A stretch of 64,000 bases of DNA from Haloferax marinisediminis. Its GTDB lineage: Archaea > Halobacteriota > Halobacteria > Halobacteriales > Haloferacaceae. How positions within the stretch are numbered: the first letter of the stretch is position 1; every line of letters starts with the position of its first letter. Below the pieces are notes generated by a model. It saw only the letters and a program-made list of their open reading frames with translations, had not been told where the DNA came from and did no database searches. Of this stretch, positions 1-7,754 are shown piece by piece. The stretch spans positions 1 to 64,000 of the forward strand of contig NZ_WKJP01000004.1 of the NCBI RefSeq assembly GCF_009674585.1, given 5' to 3'. The position numbers and the translations under genes were made by a program.

Positions 1-1503
1 ATGAGTGTGTTGCTCGCGCTCGTCGTCGCGGTGCCGCTCATCGGTGCCGTCCTCCCGCTCGTCGTCGGTCGGCGTAATCGTCTGTCTCGCCTCGTAACCG
101 GCGGTGTACTCATCGTGCAAGCTGCTCTCGCTGTCGCAGTTGTTGCAGCCGTCGCCCGACGGGGACCACTTTCCTACGTCGTCGGCGGACTTCCGAGTGA
201 AGTCGGTATCGGACTCTTCGCCGACGCTGTGACGAGTGCATTCCTCGTCCTCGTCGCGGGTAGTGCAGTCGCGTTCTTCGTGGTAGTTCGAGCGACCGGC
301 ACCAGATTCGGAGACAGTCTCTGGCTCCTCCTCGTCGCAGGACTCTCAGGTGTGACCGTCACCGCCGACGTGTTCAACCTGTACGTCTTCCTCGAAATAT
401 CGGGGCTCGCCGCGTACGCTCTCGTGGCGACCGGTCGGGGGGCCTCGGCCGCACTGGCCGCGTTCCGGTACCTCCTCGTCGGGACCGTGGGGGCGACGCT
501 GTATCTGCTCGGGGTGGGCTACCTCTACATCGCGACTGGAACCCTCTCGATGGCCGGACTCAACGCGGCTCTCTCCGAAATCGGCTACGACTCGACGCTG
601 GTCATCGCGTCGTTCGCCCTCATCGCGGTGGGACTCGGTGTGAAAATCGCGTTGTTCCCACTCCACACCTGGAAGCCTGCAGCGTACGCAACCTCCCCAG
701 CTGATGTCAGTGCACTCCTCGCGACACTCGTCTCGACTATCGCGGGATACGCGCTCGTGCGGTTGACGTTCGACGTGTACACGCTCGGGTTCCTGACGGA
801 CGTCCCCGCCGCCCGGGTCGGGCTCCTCGTCGCGGGTGCGGTGAGCGTCGTCGCAGGGGGCGTCCTGACGCTCCGACAGACCGACATCCGCCGGTTACTC
901 GCCTACTCGTCGGTTCTGCAGTTCGGTCTCATCGTCGTCGCCATCGGTCTCGCGACGCCAACGGCGGTGACCGGTGCGCTCGTCCTCCTCCTCAGCCACG
1001 CCATCGCCAAAGGCGGGCTGTTCGCGTCCGTCGGCATCCTCGCGAGAGATTTCGACGTGAAAACGGTCGCCGACTACACCGGGCTCGTCCGCGACGCTCC
1101 CGTGTTCACAGTCGCTGCGAGCGTCGTGTTCGCGTCGCTCGTCGGTCTTCCGCCGACCGCTGGATTCGCTGGGAAGTGGTACGTCGCACTCGGTGCAATC
1201 GAGGCTCAATCGTGGACCATTGCTTTCCTCGTCGTCGGGAGTACCCTGCTTTCGATTCTCTACGTCGGTCGTGTCGTCGAAACGATGGTCTTCGGCACGC
1301 CAAGCACCGACGTGTTCGGTCGGACAGGGGGCGAGCCGACAGGCCGGCCACCCGTAAGCGCTGACGGCGGGCAACTACCGACACAGAGCCTCACTCGTGC
1401 GTCACTCGTCCTCGTCGCTGTCGGAGTTGCTGTCGTTGCCCTCGGCCTCTGGTCGTCCGACCTCGCAGCGTGGTTCCAGCCAGTCGTGGAGGGATGGCTA
1501 TGA
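1..1503 (+). CDS. mrpD1: Mrp-type Na+/H+ antiporter subunit D, copy 1
   Basis: This is a polytopic membrane protein of the NuoL/M/N proton-channel family, 500 residues, the usual size for MrpD. The signature residues of a proton-translocating subunit are visible: a glutamate in the fifth helix region (E132 in the FLEISGLAAY segment) and a lysine (K215) in GVKIALFPLHTW. It begins exactly at the window edge with ATG, so an upstream extension cannot be excluded. Its stop overlaps the next start as ATGA, showing translational coupling with two further paralogues. Known role of the family: part of the multi-subunit Mrp complex that exports Na+ in exchange for protons. Subunits A/B/C/E/F/G are presumably upstream, outside the window. 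Assignment as MrpD rather than a Complex I subunit rests on the tandem arrangement and is inference. Confidence 0.88.
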   Translation: MSVLLALVVAVPLIGAVLPLVVGRRNRLSRLVTGGVLIVQAALAVAVVAAVARRGPLSYVVGGLPSEVGIGLFADAVTSAFLVLVAGSAVAFFVVVRATGTRFGDSLWLLLVAGLSGVTVTADVFNLYVFLEISGLAAYALVATGRGASAALAAFRYLLVGTVGATLYLLGVGYLYIATGTLSMAGLNAALSEIGYDSTLVIASFALIAVGLGVKIALFPLHTWKPAAYATSPADVSALLATLVSTIAGYALVRLTFDVYTLGFLTDVPAARVGLLVAGAVSVVAGGVLTLRQTDIRRLLAYSSVLQFGLIVVAIGLATPTAVTGALVLLLSHAIAKGGLFASVGILARDFDVKTVADYTGLVRDAPVFTVAASVVFASLVGLPPTAGFAGKWYVALGAIEAQSWTIAFLVVGSTLLSILYVGRVVETMVFGTPSTDVFGRTGGEPTGRPPVSADGGQLPTQSLTRASLVLVAVGVAVVALGLWSSDLAAWFQPVVEGWL

Positions 1504-3107
1504 CCGACGTCGCGTCCTTCCTTCCGGTGGCTGCAGTAGCCATCCCCGCAGTCGCAATCCCGCTCATCTACCTGTCGCGGTCGAATCCAAGAGTTCGTGA
1601 AGCGTGGACCTTCATCGCGGCACTGGTAACGTTTGCAGTCGTCGCCCTGATGGTCAGATCTCCGGTCACGCACGTCTCGTCACTCGGGTCTATCGCTGGT
1701 ATCGAACTCAGCCTCCGTGGCGATGCAGCAGGACTGCTATTCGCACTGCTCGCGTCGACGCTGTGGATCGTAACCAGCGTTTACAGCGTCGGTTACGTCC
1801 GGAGCCTCGACGAACACGACCAGACGCGGTACTTCGCGGCCTTCGCCGGGAGCATCGCCGCGACCATGGGCGTCGCACTCGCTGCGAATTTGCTGACGTT
1901 GTTCGTCTTCTACGAACTCCTGACGCTGGCAACGTACCCACTTGTCGTCCACGCCGGGACGAAGGCAGCACGTGCGGCCGGCCGCACGTACATCGTGTAC
2001 ACACTCGGTGGAGGTGTCATCGCGTTCGCTGGAATCCTCCTCGTCGCGGTTCTCGTCGGGACACTCACGTTCGTCCCTGGGGGAATCGCTGACCTCGCCG
2101 CGACGGACTCGACGCTCGCACAGGCAGCGTTCATCTTCCTCGCCGTCGGGTTCGGGGTCAAAGCGGCAATCGTCCCGCTCTACAAGTGGCTTCCGACCGC
2201 GATGGTTGCACCAACCCCCGTGTCGGGCCTCCTACACGCGGTTGCAGTCGTCAAGAGTGGTGCGTTCGCAATCTCACGGACCGTCCTCTACGTCTTTGGC
2301 CCGGAGACGATGTGGGACCTCGGTCTCGGCCTCCCGCTCGCCGTCTTTGCGGCAGTGACAATGGTCGTCGCAGGACTCGTTGGCCTTCGACAGGACAACC
2401 TCAAGCGTGGCCTCGCATACTCGACCATCTCGCAACTGTCGTACATCGTGCTAGGACTCGCAATCGCAACGCCGCTCGCAGTGTTTGGTGCGCTCCTCCA
2501 CGTCGTGGCCCACGCGTTCATGAAGATTACACTGTTCTTCGTCGCGGGCATCGTCGCAGTCGAGACGGGCGAGAAGTACGTCTCTGACCTCGCAGGTGTT
2601 GGGCGCAGACTCCCCGTCACGATGACTGTGTTCGCAATCGCAGCCGCGGGACTCATCGGCTTCCCACTCGTTGCGGGGTTCGTCAGCAAATTCACGCTCG
2701 TCGTGGGTGTCGCGGAGGGTCCTGCTCCGGTGTTCGTCGCTGCGTACCTCGTGGCAGGATTGTTGAAACTGCTCTACTTCTGGCCCATCGTCTACACGGT
2801 ATTTTTCGGCCAGCGTGACGGCTCGACGCCGGCGAGTCGACACGCGTTCGCGCCAGCACACACCCACGGAGTGCACGCAGTCGGGAACCCACAAGTGAAG
2901 GATGTGCACGCGACCGATGGCGGTGGCGTCGCCCACCGACGCAACCACGTTGGATGGGAGCGCCGCACGCTCTCGACCGAGACGACGCCGCTCATGCTGG
3001 TCCCGATTCTTACCACCGTAGGCGTTGCAGTCGTCCTCGGTGTCGCCCCGAGTTACCTTCCGTTCTGGGACCTCGCGGAGGCTGTGGTCTGGGAGGTGTT
3101 CGGATGA
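1500..3107 (+). CDS. mrpD2: Mrp-type Na+/H+ antiporter subunit D, copy 2
   Basis: A second NuoL/M/N-type membrane subunit of 535 residues. The start at 1500 is chosen because ATGA overlaps the stop of the preceding gene; an in-frame ATG at 1494 is also possible. The key glutamate (E139, FYELLTLATYPL) and lysine (K221, GVKAAIVPLYKWLP) are both present. Between the last helices, about residues 443-487, lies a hydrophilic stretch with seven histidines. That insert is unusual for this family. The gene overlaps the third paralogue by ATGA, so all three should be made from one transcript. Role by family: proton/sodium translocation in the Mrp complex. Confidence 0.88.
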   Translation: MTDVASFLPVAAVAIPAVAIPLIYLSRSNPRVREAWTFIAALVTFAVVALMVRSPVTHVSSLGSIAGIELSLRGDAAGLLFALLASTLWIVTSVYSVGYVRSLDEHDQTRYFAAFAGSIAATMGVALAANLLTLFVFYELLTLATYPLVVHAGTKAARAAGRTYIVYTLGGGVIAFAGILLVAVLVGTLTFVPGGIADLAATDSTLAQAAFIFLAVGFGVKAAIVPLYKWLPTAMVAPTPVSGLLHAVAVVKSGAFAISRTVLYVFGPETMWDLGLGLPLAVFAAVTMVVAGLVGLRQDNLKRGLAYSTISQLSYIVLGLAIATPLAVFGALLHVVAHAFMKITLFFVAGIVAVETGEKYVSDLAGVGRRLPVTMTVFAIAAAGLIGFPLVAGFVSKFTLVVGVAEGPAPVFVAAYLVAGLLKLLYFWPIVYTVFFGQRDGSTPASRHAFAPAHTHGVHAVGNPQVKDVHATDGGGVAHRRNHVGWERRTLSTETTPLMLVPILTTVGVAVVLGVAPSYLPFWDLAEAVVWEVFG

Positions 3108-4786
3108 CCGAGTTCTTGACGCTCGCCCCCCCGTGGGTTGCGTTCATCCTCGCACTGTTCGTCGTGGGCGTCGCACCACGGGTGAGTGGAACGGCCGTCG
3201 GAGTCCTTCTCGTCGGACTCACCATCCCGTGGATGTGGGCTGTCGAGGCTGGGTCGTACCTCGTGGTCTCTCCCTTCGGCTTCGAACAAGTTCTCTTCAC
3301 CGTCGACGGGGTCACCCGCCCAGTCGTGATGCTCTTTGGCTTCATTGCCGCTGTCAACCTCGCTTACGGCTATGCGACTAGCGCCGATACGAGACAACAG
3401 CTCTACGCACTGTCGTACATGGGCGCCGGTGTGGTCGCGGTGCTCGCAGGTGACTGGCTGACCCTCCTCATCGGATGGGAACTACTCGCGGTGACCGCGA
3501 CTGTTCTCGTCTGGCATCACGGCGGTGACGCCGTCCGCCCCGCGTTCAGATACGCAGTCTACCACCTCGTCGGAGGGGCATTCCTCGTCGCAGGCATCGC
3601 GTTCCACTTCGCGGCGACCGGGACGTTCGTCTATGACGGTGGCCTCGTGGGAGGACTGCCGAGAGCGCTGGCACTCGTCGGTGTCGGCGTCAACCTCGGC
3701 TTCATCGGCCTCCACTTCTGGCTACCAGAGACCTACCCCCGGCCGCACGTCGCAGCGAGCGTCGTCCTCGCGGCCTTCACGACCAAAGTCGCCGTCGTGG
3801 TCCTCTTCCGAGTCGCACCTGACGGTGCGGTGCTCGTCGCGTGGTTAGGCGGTCTGATGATTCTCTACGGTGTCACTCAGGCCATCTTCCAGACCGATAT
3901 GCGACGTCTCCTGTCGTACCACATCATCTCGCAGGTGGGGTACATGGTCGTTGCACTCGGAATCGGCACTGCTGCTGGGCTCTCCGGGTCGTTCGCCCAT
4001 CTCGTGGCGCACGTCCTCTACAAGGGCCTGCTGTTCATGGTCGCCGGCGTACTCATCTACCGGACTGGAAAACACTCACTCAAACACCTCGGTGGACTCG
4101 CCCGCGTGATGCCCGTGACGTTCTCGGCGTTCCTCGTCGCCGCACTCGCCATCACCGGAGCGCCCGGCTTCTCTGGATTCGTCAGCAAAGGCCTCATCAC
4201 GAAGGCCGTCGAGAGCACGGGAGACACGGTGCTGTGGTGGATTCTCGTCCTCGGCAGTGTCGGCACAGTGCTGTCGTTCGCCAAGTTCGGCTACTACGCA
4301 TTCGTCCGTGCCGCTCCGGACGACCTCGACGTACGGCCTCCCAGCCTTAGCCTCCGGGCTGTGTTGATTGTCACCGCCATTCCATCGGTCGCGTTCGGCA
4401 TCTTCCCAGAGGCACTCCTCGGTTCGATGCCCGGCGATTCTGGTGGGTTCGACGCGTACGCGACGAGTGAACTCGTCAAAGCCAGCACTGTCCTCGTCGC
4501 TGGTATCCTTGGGTTCGTCGTGCTCCGAACGCGAATCGCACAGATACACCTCGTCGATATCGACCGAGTCCTCTACCCACTCGCTGTCCGCGGGACGACA
4601 GCACTCTCTGTCGGGGCGATTGCCGTCAGTAACGCAGCGAATCGCGCTGCTGCATCGCTCATCGAACGGACCGCCTCGGCCGTCGGGGCCGAACCGCGAC
4701 TGAACGACACCATCCAGTCAGCCCTCGTCTTGCTGTTCGCAACCGTCGGGTTCGCACTCGGTGTCGTTCTCCTCACACCATACTAA
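3104..4786 (+). CDS. mrpD3: Mrp-type antiporter subunit D-like, copy 3, lacking the helix-7 lysine
   Basis: The third tandem NuoL/M/N-type subunit, 560 residues, starting at the ATGA overlap with copy 2. The conserved glutamate (E126, GWELLAVTATVL) is present. The position equivalent to K215 and K221 of the neighbours is asparagine (N197, in GVGVNLGFIGLHFWLPE). A lysine remains further on (K228, AFTTKVAVVV). In this family the helix-7 lysine is part of the proton path, so the subunit may have altered coupling or a mainly structural role; that is inference. The C-terminal part carries two further predicted helices ending shortly before the stop. It closes the antiporter operon; the next gene starts 8 bases downstream. 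Confidence 0.85.
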   Translation: MTEFLTLAPPWVAFILALFVVGVAPRVSGTAVGVLLVGLTIPWMWAVEAGSYLVVSPFGFEQVLFTVDGVTRPVVMLFGFIAAVNLAYGYATSADTRQQLYALSYMGAGVVAVLAGDWLTLLIGWELLAVTATVLVWHHGGDAVRPAFRYAVYHLVGGAFLVAGIAFHFAATGTFVYDGGLVGGLPRALALVGVGVNLGFIGLHFWLPETYPRPHVAASVVLAAFTTKVAVVVLFRVAPDGAVLVAWLGGLMILYGVTQAIFQTDMRRLLSYHIISQVGYMVVALGIGTAAGLSGSFAHLVAHVLYKGLLFMVAGVLIYRTGKHSLKHLGGLARVMPVTFSAFLVAALAITGAPGFSGFVSKGLITKAVESTGDTVLWWILVLGSVGTVLSFAKFGYYAFVRAAPDDLDVRPPSLSLRAVLIVTAIPSVAFGIFPEALLGSMPGDSGGFDAYATSELVKASTVLVAGILGFVVLRTRIAQIHLVDIDRVLYPLAVRGTTALSVGAIAVSNAANRAAASLIERTASAVGAEPRLNDTIQSALVLLFATVGFALGVVLLTPY

Positions 4787-4793
4787 CACAATC

Positions 4794-5207
4794 ATGACCA
4801 GCAACATCGACATGACCGCTGTACCGAACTACGAGAACCTCATCGAGATGCTTCACGGCCGTTTCGGTCAGAACCTCCGTTGGGTCGCGTCGTTCGATTC
4901 GAAGACGTACAACTACACCGTCCAATACATCCGTCCAGACCTGAAGACAGAACTCTCGAACCACCAGTTCGACGTCGTCGTCCACCGGTCGATCGCGCTG
5001 TTCCGACGCCCGTACATCGAGGAAGTCTACACTCACCTCGGGAACGTGAACTCACTCGTCCTCCAGCACGACCGGGCGACTGCCGTTCATCTGTACCTCT
5101 CGGATACGACCGGGCTCATCATCAAAATCAAAGCCGGAAACAGCGTCTCGATTCCCGAGTTCACAGACGAGTGCATCGCAGCATTGTACCCGGAGGACGG
5201 CCAGTAG
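4794..5207 (+). CDS. Small haloarchaeal protein (DUF7522-like)
   Basis: A soluble protein of 137 residues with no signal peptide or membrane segment. The start at 4794 is 8 bases after the antiporter stop, so it is probably the last gene of that operon; an earlier in-frame start would lie inside the antiporter gene. The pattern (an N-terminal helix, a region around residues 60-75 with RRPYIEEVY, and a C-terminal LIIKIKAG segment) resembles small haloarchaeal proteins I remember as DUF7522. That number is from memory and unchecked. No catalytic motif is visible. Function unknown. Confidence 0.7.
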   Translation: MTSNIDMTAVPNYENLIEMLHGRFGQNLRWVASFDSKTYNYTVQYIRPDLKTELSNHQFDVVVHRSIALFRRPYIEEVYTHLGNVNSLVLQHDRATAVHLYLSDTTGLIIKIKAGNSVSIPEFTDECIAALYPEDGQ

Positions 5208-5316
5208 TGAACAGCGCTCAAACAGCGTGTCGGTCACGCCGCCAATCGAGACGAGACGCTACAGCTGTCGCCGTCCAGGACGAGACTACTTCACGTGACC
5301 ACTCGAAGAGGACGCT

Positions 5317-5790
5317 ATGACTCTCAAAGGACTCGACGAACTCGACCGACGGATTCTCCACGAACTTCAACGTGATGCGAGACACGTTTCGTCGCGTAAC
5401 ATCGCCGACTCCGTCGATGCCTCTCCGAGTACGGTTCGAAAGCGCATCCAACGACTAGAGTCTGAAGAGATCATCACCGGATATCACGCCGCAGTGGACT
5501 ACAAGAATGCAGGATACCAACTCTTCATGCAGATAGAGTGTACCGCCGAGATTCCACTGCGGAGAGACCTCACTGAGAAGGCACTGGACGTCTCAGGTGT
5601 CGTCAGTGTTCGCGAACTCGCAACCGGCGAGAGCAACGTCTTGGTGGGTGCAGTCGGCACAGACTCGAATGACCTCGCACGGATAGCGCGTGAGTTGAGT
5701 GACCTTGGTCTTCGTGTTTCTGACGAAGACCTGATTCAACGGGACCTCCAGCGGCCCTTCTCTGAGTTCGATCCGGCCGCTGGCGAGTAG
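5317..5790 (+). CDS. Lrp/AsnC family transcriptional regulator
   Basis: A protein of 157 residues, the normal length for this family. The N-terminal winged helix-turn-helix spans about residues 4-55, with the family-typical LDELDRRILHEL opening and a recognition helix in SPSTVRKRIQRLE. The C-terminal RAM/AsnC ligand-binding domain covers about residues 65-145. Members form dimers or octamers and respond to amino acids or other small effectors. It sits 109 bases after the previous gene and points the same way, so it may regulate the antiporter operon or act elsewhere. The ligand cannot be read from the sequence. Confidence 0.88.
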   Translation: MTLKGLDELDRRILHELQRDARHVSSRNIADSVDASPSTVRKRIQRLESEEIITGYHAAVDYKNAGYQLFMQIECTAEIPLRRDLTEKALDVSGVVSVRELATGESNVLVGAVGTDSNDLARIARELSDLGLRVSDEDLIQRDLQRPFSEFDPAAGE

Positions 5791-5882
5791 GTACTCGCAG
5801 AGCGGTTCAACGAACAGCACGACCGTATTCGAATGCTACCCACCTCGATGAGAGACGCGGGACCACGACAATGTGGCATTTT

Positions 5883-5948
5883 GGCTCTATCGAAATCCTC
5901 ACCTGACGACAGTTTTTCGAGGCCATACCGAATACAGTGCGCAAGTCG
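5883..5948 (+). repeat. Decayed IS end, copy a
   Basis: The tip GGCTCTATCGAAATCCTC is followed by the shared internal motif CCGAATACAGTGCGCAAGTCG (split here as CCGAATACAG and TGCGCAAGTCG, 5928-5948). The same order of tip, then GTGCTGAATACA-like motif, then GCGCRAGTCG, occurs in the copies near 14665 and, inverted, near 9138. It is a degenerate member of that repeat family. No transposase accompanies it. Confidence 0.6.
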
Positions 5949-5988
5949 GTCATCATAGCCAGCATCTCCTCACCAAGTGTAGAGGGTT

Positions 5989-6108
5989 TCAGTTCCTCGA
6001 ATTGCGTATCCAAGATAGAATATATCTTGTCCAAACCATAGCACCGACGCCTGCCATCAAGATAGCAATTCCAAGCAGAGCCAACTTAACGGAGGTATTC
6101 GGTAGCAC
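5989..6108 (-). CDS. Possible single-helix microprotein
   Basis: A 39-codon frame starting with GTG encodes one clear membrane segment (KLALLGIAILMAGVGAMVW) followed by a short basic tail (RYILSWIRNSRN). It lies next to the IS end at 5883. A similar hydrophobic frame without a good start follows the related IS end near 14735. No strong promoter is visible. It may be a real small protein, a passenger of the IS scar, or chance. Confidence 0.22.
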   Translation of the reverse strand: MLPNTSVKLALLGIAILMAGVGAMVWTRYILSWIRNSRN

Positions 6109-6232
6109 ATTCTCACTATTTCAGTTTTGAGCAGAGCCAGCAGACAGCAGTTGCTCATCGGCGTTCATTTCTGGAAGGAATGAGGAGGGGAGTCTGAGCG
6201 TATCTATCGGGTATGGTTCGCGAGATACGCCG

Positions 6233-6550
6233 TCAGGACTCGCGCCACTTGTGGCCACACTCGACGCAGGTGAACAGCCGGACCTCGTAGGAACCGCCTG
6301 GCTTCGGCATCATCTCGTAGTAGGCCCGGTCGCTGTCGCAGTCGTCCGCCGGACAGGGCTCCTGCACCGTTTCGGTGGAGCCTTGGGTCGCGTCGGCCAC
6401 GGCGGGTGCCCCGTCGTCCTGCTGCCCCTCTTGGGTCGCCATCGCCGCTTCCGCTTGCGAGTCCCGCGGCTCCTTGTTCTCACAAGAGCGACACACCCAC
6501 GTGTCGCCCTCCGTGTGCATCATCGAACCACACTCGTCGCAGAATTGCAT
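6233..6550 (-). CDS. Transcription factor S (TFIIS/Rpb9-like) paralogue without the acidic cleavage pair
   Basis: A protein of 105 residues with the two-zinc-ribbon layout of archaeal TFS. The N-terminal ribbon uses C4, C7, C20 and C23 (CDEC and CRSC). A Gln/Ala/Asp-rich linker spans about residues 28-63. The C-terminal ribbon uses C66, C71, C95 and C98, with an unusual CPADDC spacing. Active TFS proteins carry an Asp-Glu pair at the tip of the C-terminal hairpin, which reaches the polymerase active site. Here the tip reads MPKPGGSYEVRLF, so the pair is absent and a lysine is present. Transcript cleavage is therefore unlikely; modulation or inhibition of RNA polymerase is possible by analogy with Sulfolobus TFS4. 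The start is the ATG that places the first CxxC at residue 4, as in TFS. It lies inside the unit bounded by IS-like ends. Confidence 0.82.
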   Translation of the reverse strand: MQFCDECGSMMHTEGDTWVCRSCENKEPRDSQAEAAMATQEGQQDDGAPAVADATQGSTETVQEPCPADDCDSDRAYYEMMPKPGGSYEVRLFTCVECGHKWRES

Positions 6551-6620
6551 TGTAAATGAATCTACGCACGTAGCAGAAATACCCTCTGTATCTCGCACAC
6601 CACTTCTGACAGTATCTGGG

Positions 6621-6660
6621 TGAGTTTCTGTGGTCGTGCTGAATACAGCGTACATAGTCG
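6621..6660 (+). repeat. Decayed IS internal motif, copy b
   Basis: GTTTCTGTGG-TCGTGCTGAATACAG is followed by a degenerate GTACATAGTCG. It matches the internal part of the repeat near 14665 but lacks a recognisable tip. It lies between the TFS paralogue and the DJ-1 gene. Confidence 0.5.
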
Positions 6661-6674
6661 GTAGAAACAGTTTC

Positions 6675-7208
6675 CTAGGCGGAGTGCTCGGCCAGTGCGT
6701 CCACCAGGACGCGGCAATAATCGGGGATGTCCTTGACGACGCGTCCCCAGACGATGTTGCCGTCGCGGAACGCCGGTTCGTCGACCCAGGTCGCACCGGC
6801 GTTTATCAGGTCGTCCTTGATGCCCAGCGAGCCCGTCGCGTCCGAGCCCTCGACGATGCCGGCGGAAATTCCGACCAGCCCGGCGTGACAGATCATCCCG
6901 ATGATTTTGTCGTCCTCGTAGACGTCCCGGACGAGGTCGAGTACCGACTGGTCGCGGCGAATCTTGTCGGGCGTCCAGCCGCCAGGGACCAGGACCGCGT
7001 CGACCGCCGCCGGGTCGACCTCCCCGGCCGCAAATTCGGTCTCGGCGGTGAGTCCACCGCTCTTTCCCGTGTACTCCACGCCAGCGTCGATGCCGACGAC
7101 ATCGATCTGTGCCCCTTCCTCTTTCATGCGCATGTAGACGGCCCAGAACTCCAAGTCCTCGAACCCGGGTCCGACCAACATGGCGATTCGTTTGTCTTTC
7201 AGTTTCAT
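6675..7208 (-). CDS. DJ-1/PfpI family protein (type 1 glutamine amidotransferase fold)
   Basis: A protein of 177 residues, typical for the PfpI/YhbO group. The nucleophile elbow is seen as MICHAGLVGISAG near residue 106, with the cysteine followed directly by histidine as in PfpI. The conserved early glutamate is in GFEDLEFW (about residue 16). Known relatives are glyoxalase-like deglycases or stress proteins; the archaeal PfpI is described as an intracellular protease, and the exact activity here cannot be chosen. The start ATG is followed by a basic MKLKDKR leader. It is 125 bases from the TFS paralogue on the same strand and may share its transcript. GC content is similar to the bulk haloarchaeal genes, unlike the oxidoreductase that follows. 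Confidence 0.87.
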   Translation of the reverse strand: MKLKDKRIAMLVGPGFEDLEFWAVYMRMKEEGAQIDVVGIDAGVEYTGKSGGLTAETEFAAGEVDPAAVDAVLVPGGWTPDKIRRDQSVLDLVRDVYEDDKIIGMICHAGLVGISAGIVEGSDATGSLGIKDDLINAGATWVDEPAFRDGNIVWGRVVKDIPDYCRVLVDALAEHSA

Positions 7209-7450
7209 GTAGAATCACCGTTGGGATTACGAACCAGACGTGCCGGACGCACATCGTCCACGTCGGCACCCTCCGGCCGATACCCAACCGTACATCGTTA
7301 TAGACTCCATTCCGGCATAGTCTTTTATTTCGGTCTGACGAGAGAGTAAGCGGACGCTGTCACGCTTTCGTCTCTTTGCTAAAGACAGATGGATGGCAGC
7401 TTACTGACTTCATGCTCTGGATGTGTCACGTCGTATCTGACAGCCTCCGG

Positions 7451-7490
7451 TGAGGTTTCTGCGAGCGTGCTGAATACAAGGCGCAAGTCG
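7451..7490 (+). repeat. Decayed IS internal motif, copy c
   Basis: GAGGTTTCTGCGAGCGTGCT followed by GAATACAAGGCGCAAGTCG matches the internal segment of the IS end near 14665 closely. The outer tip is not recognisable. It has the same orientation as copies a, b and e. Confidence 0.55.
7455..7490 (+). repeat. Core of IS copy c
   Basis: This is the best-conserved core of the preceding repeat copy, GTGCTGAATACAAGGCGCAA then GTCG. It is listed so the matching block can be aligned with 14706-14730. Confidence 0.4.
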
Positions 7491-7754
7491 ATCACGATCG
7501 AGTGGTCGAAATCGACGGGTTGAGTCGACCGATAAAGAGCGAGAATACGACGAGGACCTCTTTGCGTTCCAATCCCGCTTAGTCGGTGAGTTTCCGGCTC
7601 TCTGTATTGCGGAACGCCCGCCCGACCGTTTCGGAACCACCAGCAGCCCCACCTGAGCAGATAGGAATCAGAATACTACACTTTACGCAGAATATTGTTG
7701 GCAACATAGCTTCTTCTTGTAGAAGAGTGTACATTAGCTCAGGATAGGTACCGT

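Larger units (their letters stand above)
5791..6232. other. Gap after the Lrp gene with IS debris
   Basis: This 442-base stretch holds the decayed IS end at 5883-5948 and a possible 39-codon membrane microprotein on the minus strand (5989-6108). Base composition is lower in GC than the flanking operons. I see no other gene, and no clear terminator beyond short T runs. Confidence 0.5.
7209..7754. other. Gap between divergent DJ-1 and oxidoreductase genes
   Basis: A 546-base stretch without a convincing gene. It contains a copy of the decayed IS internal motif (7451-7490). The part just before the oxidoreductase is lower in GC and lacks a clear TATA element. Short frames on the minus strand are basic and repetitive and look like non-coding translation. 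Confidence 0.5.
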
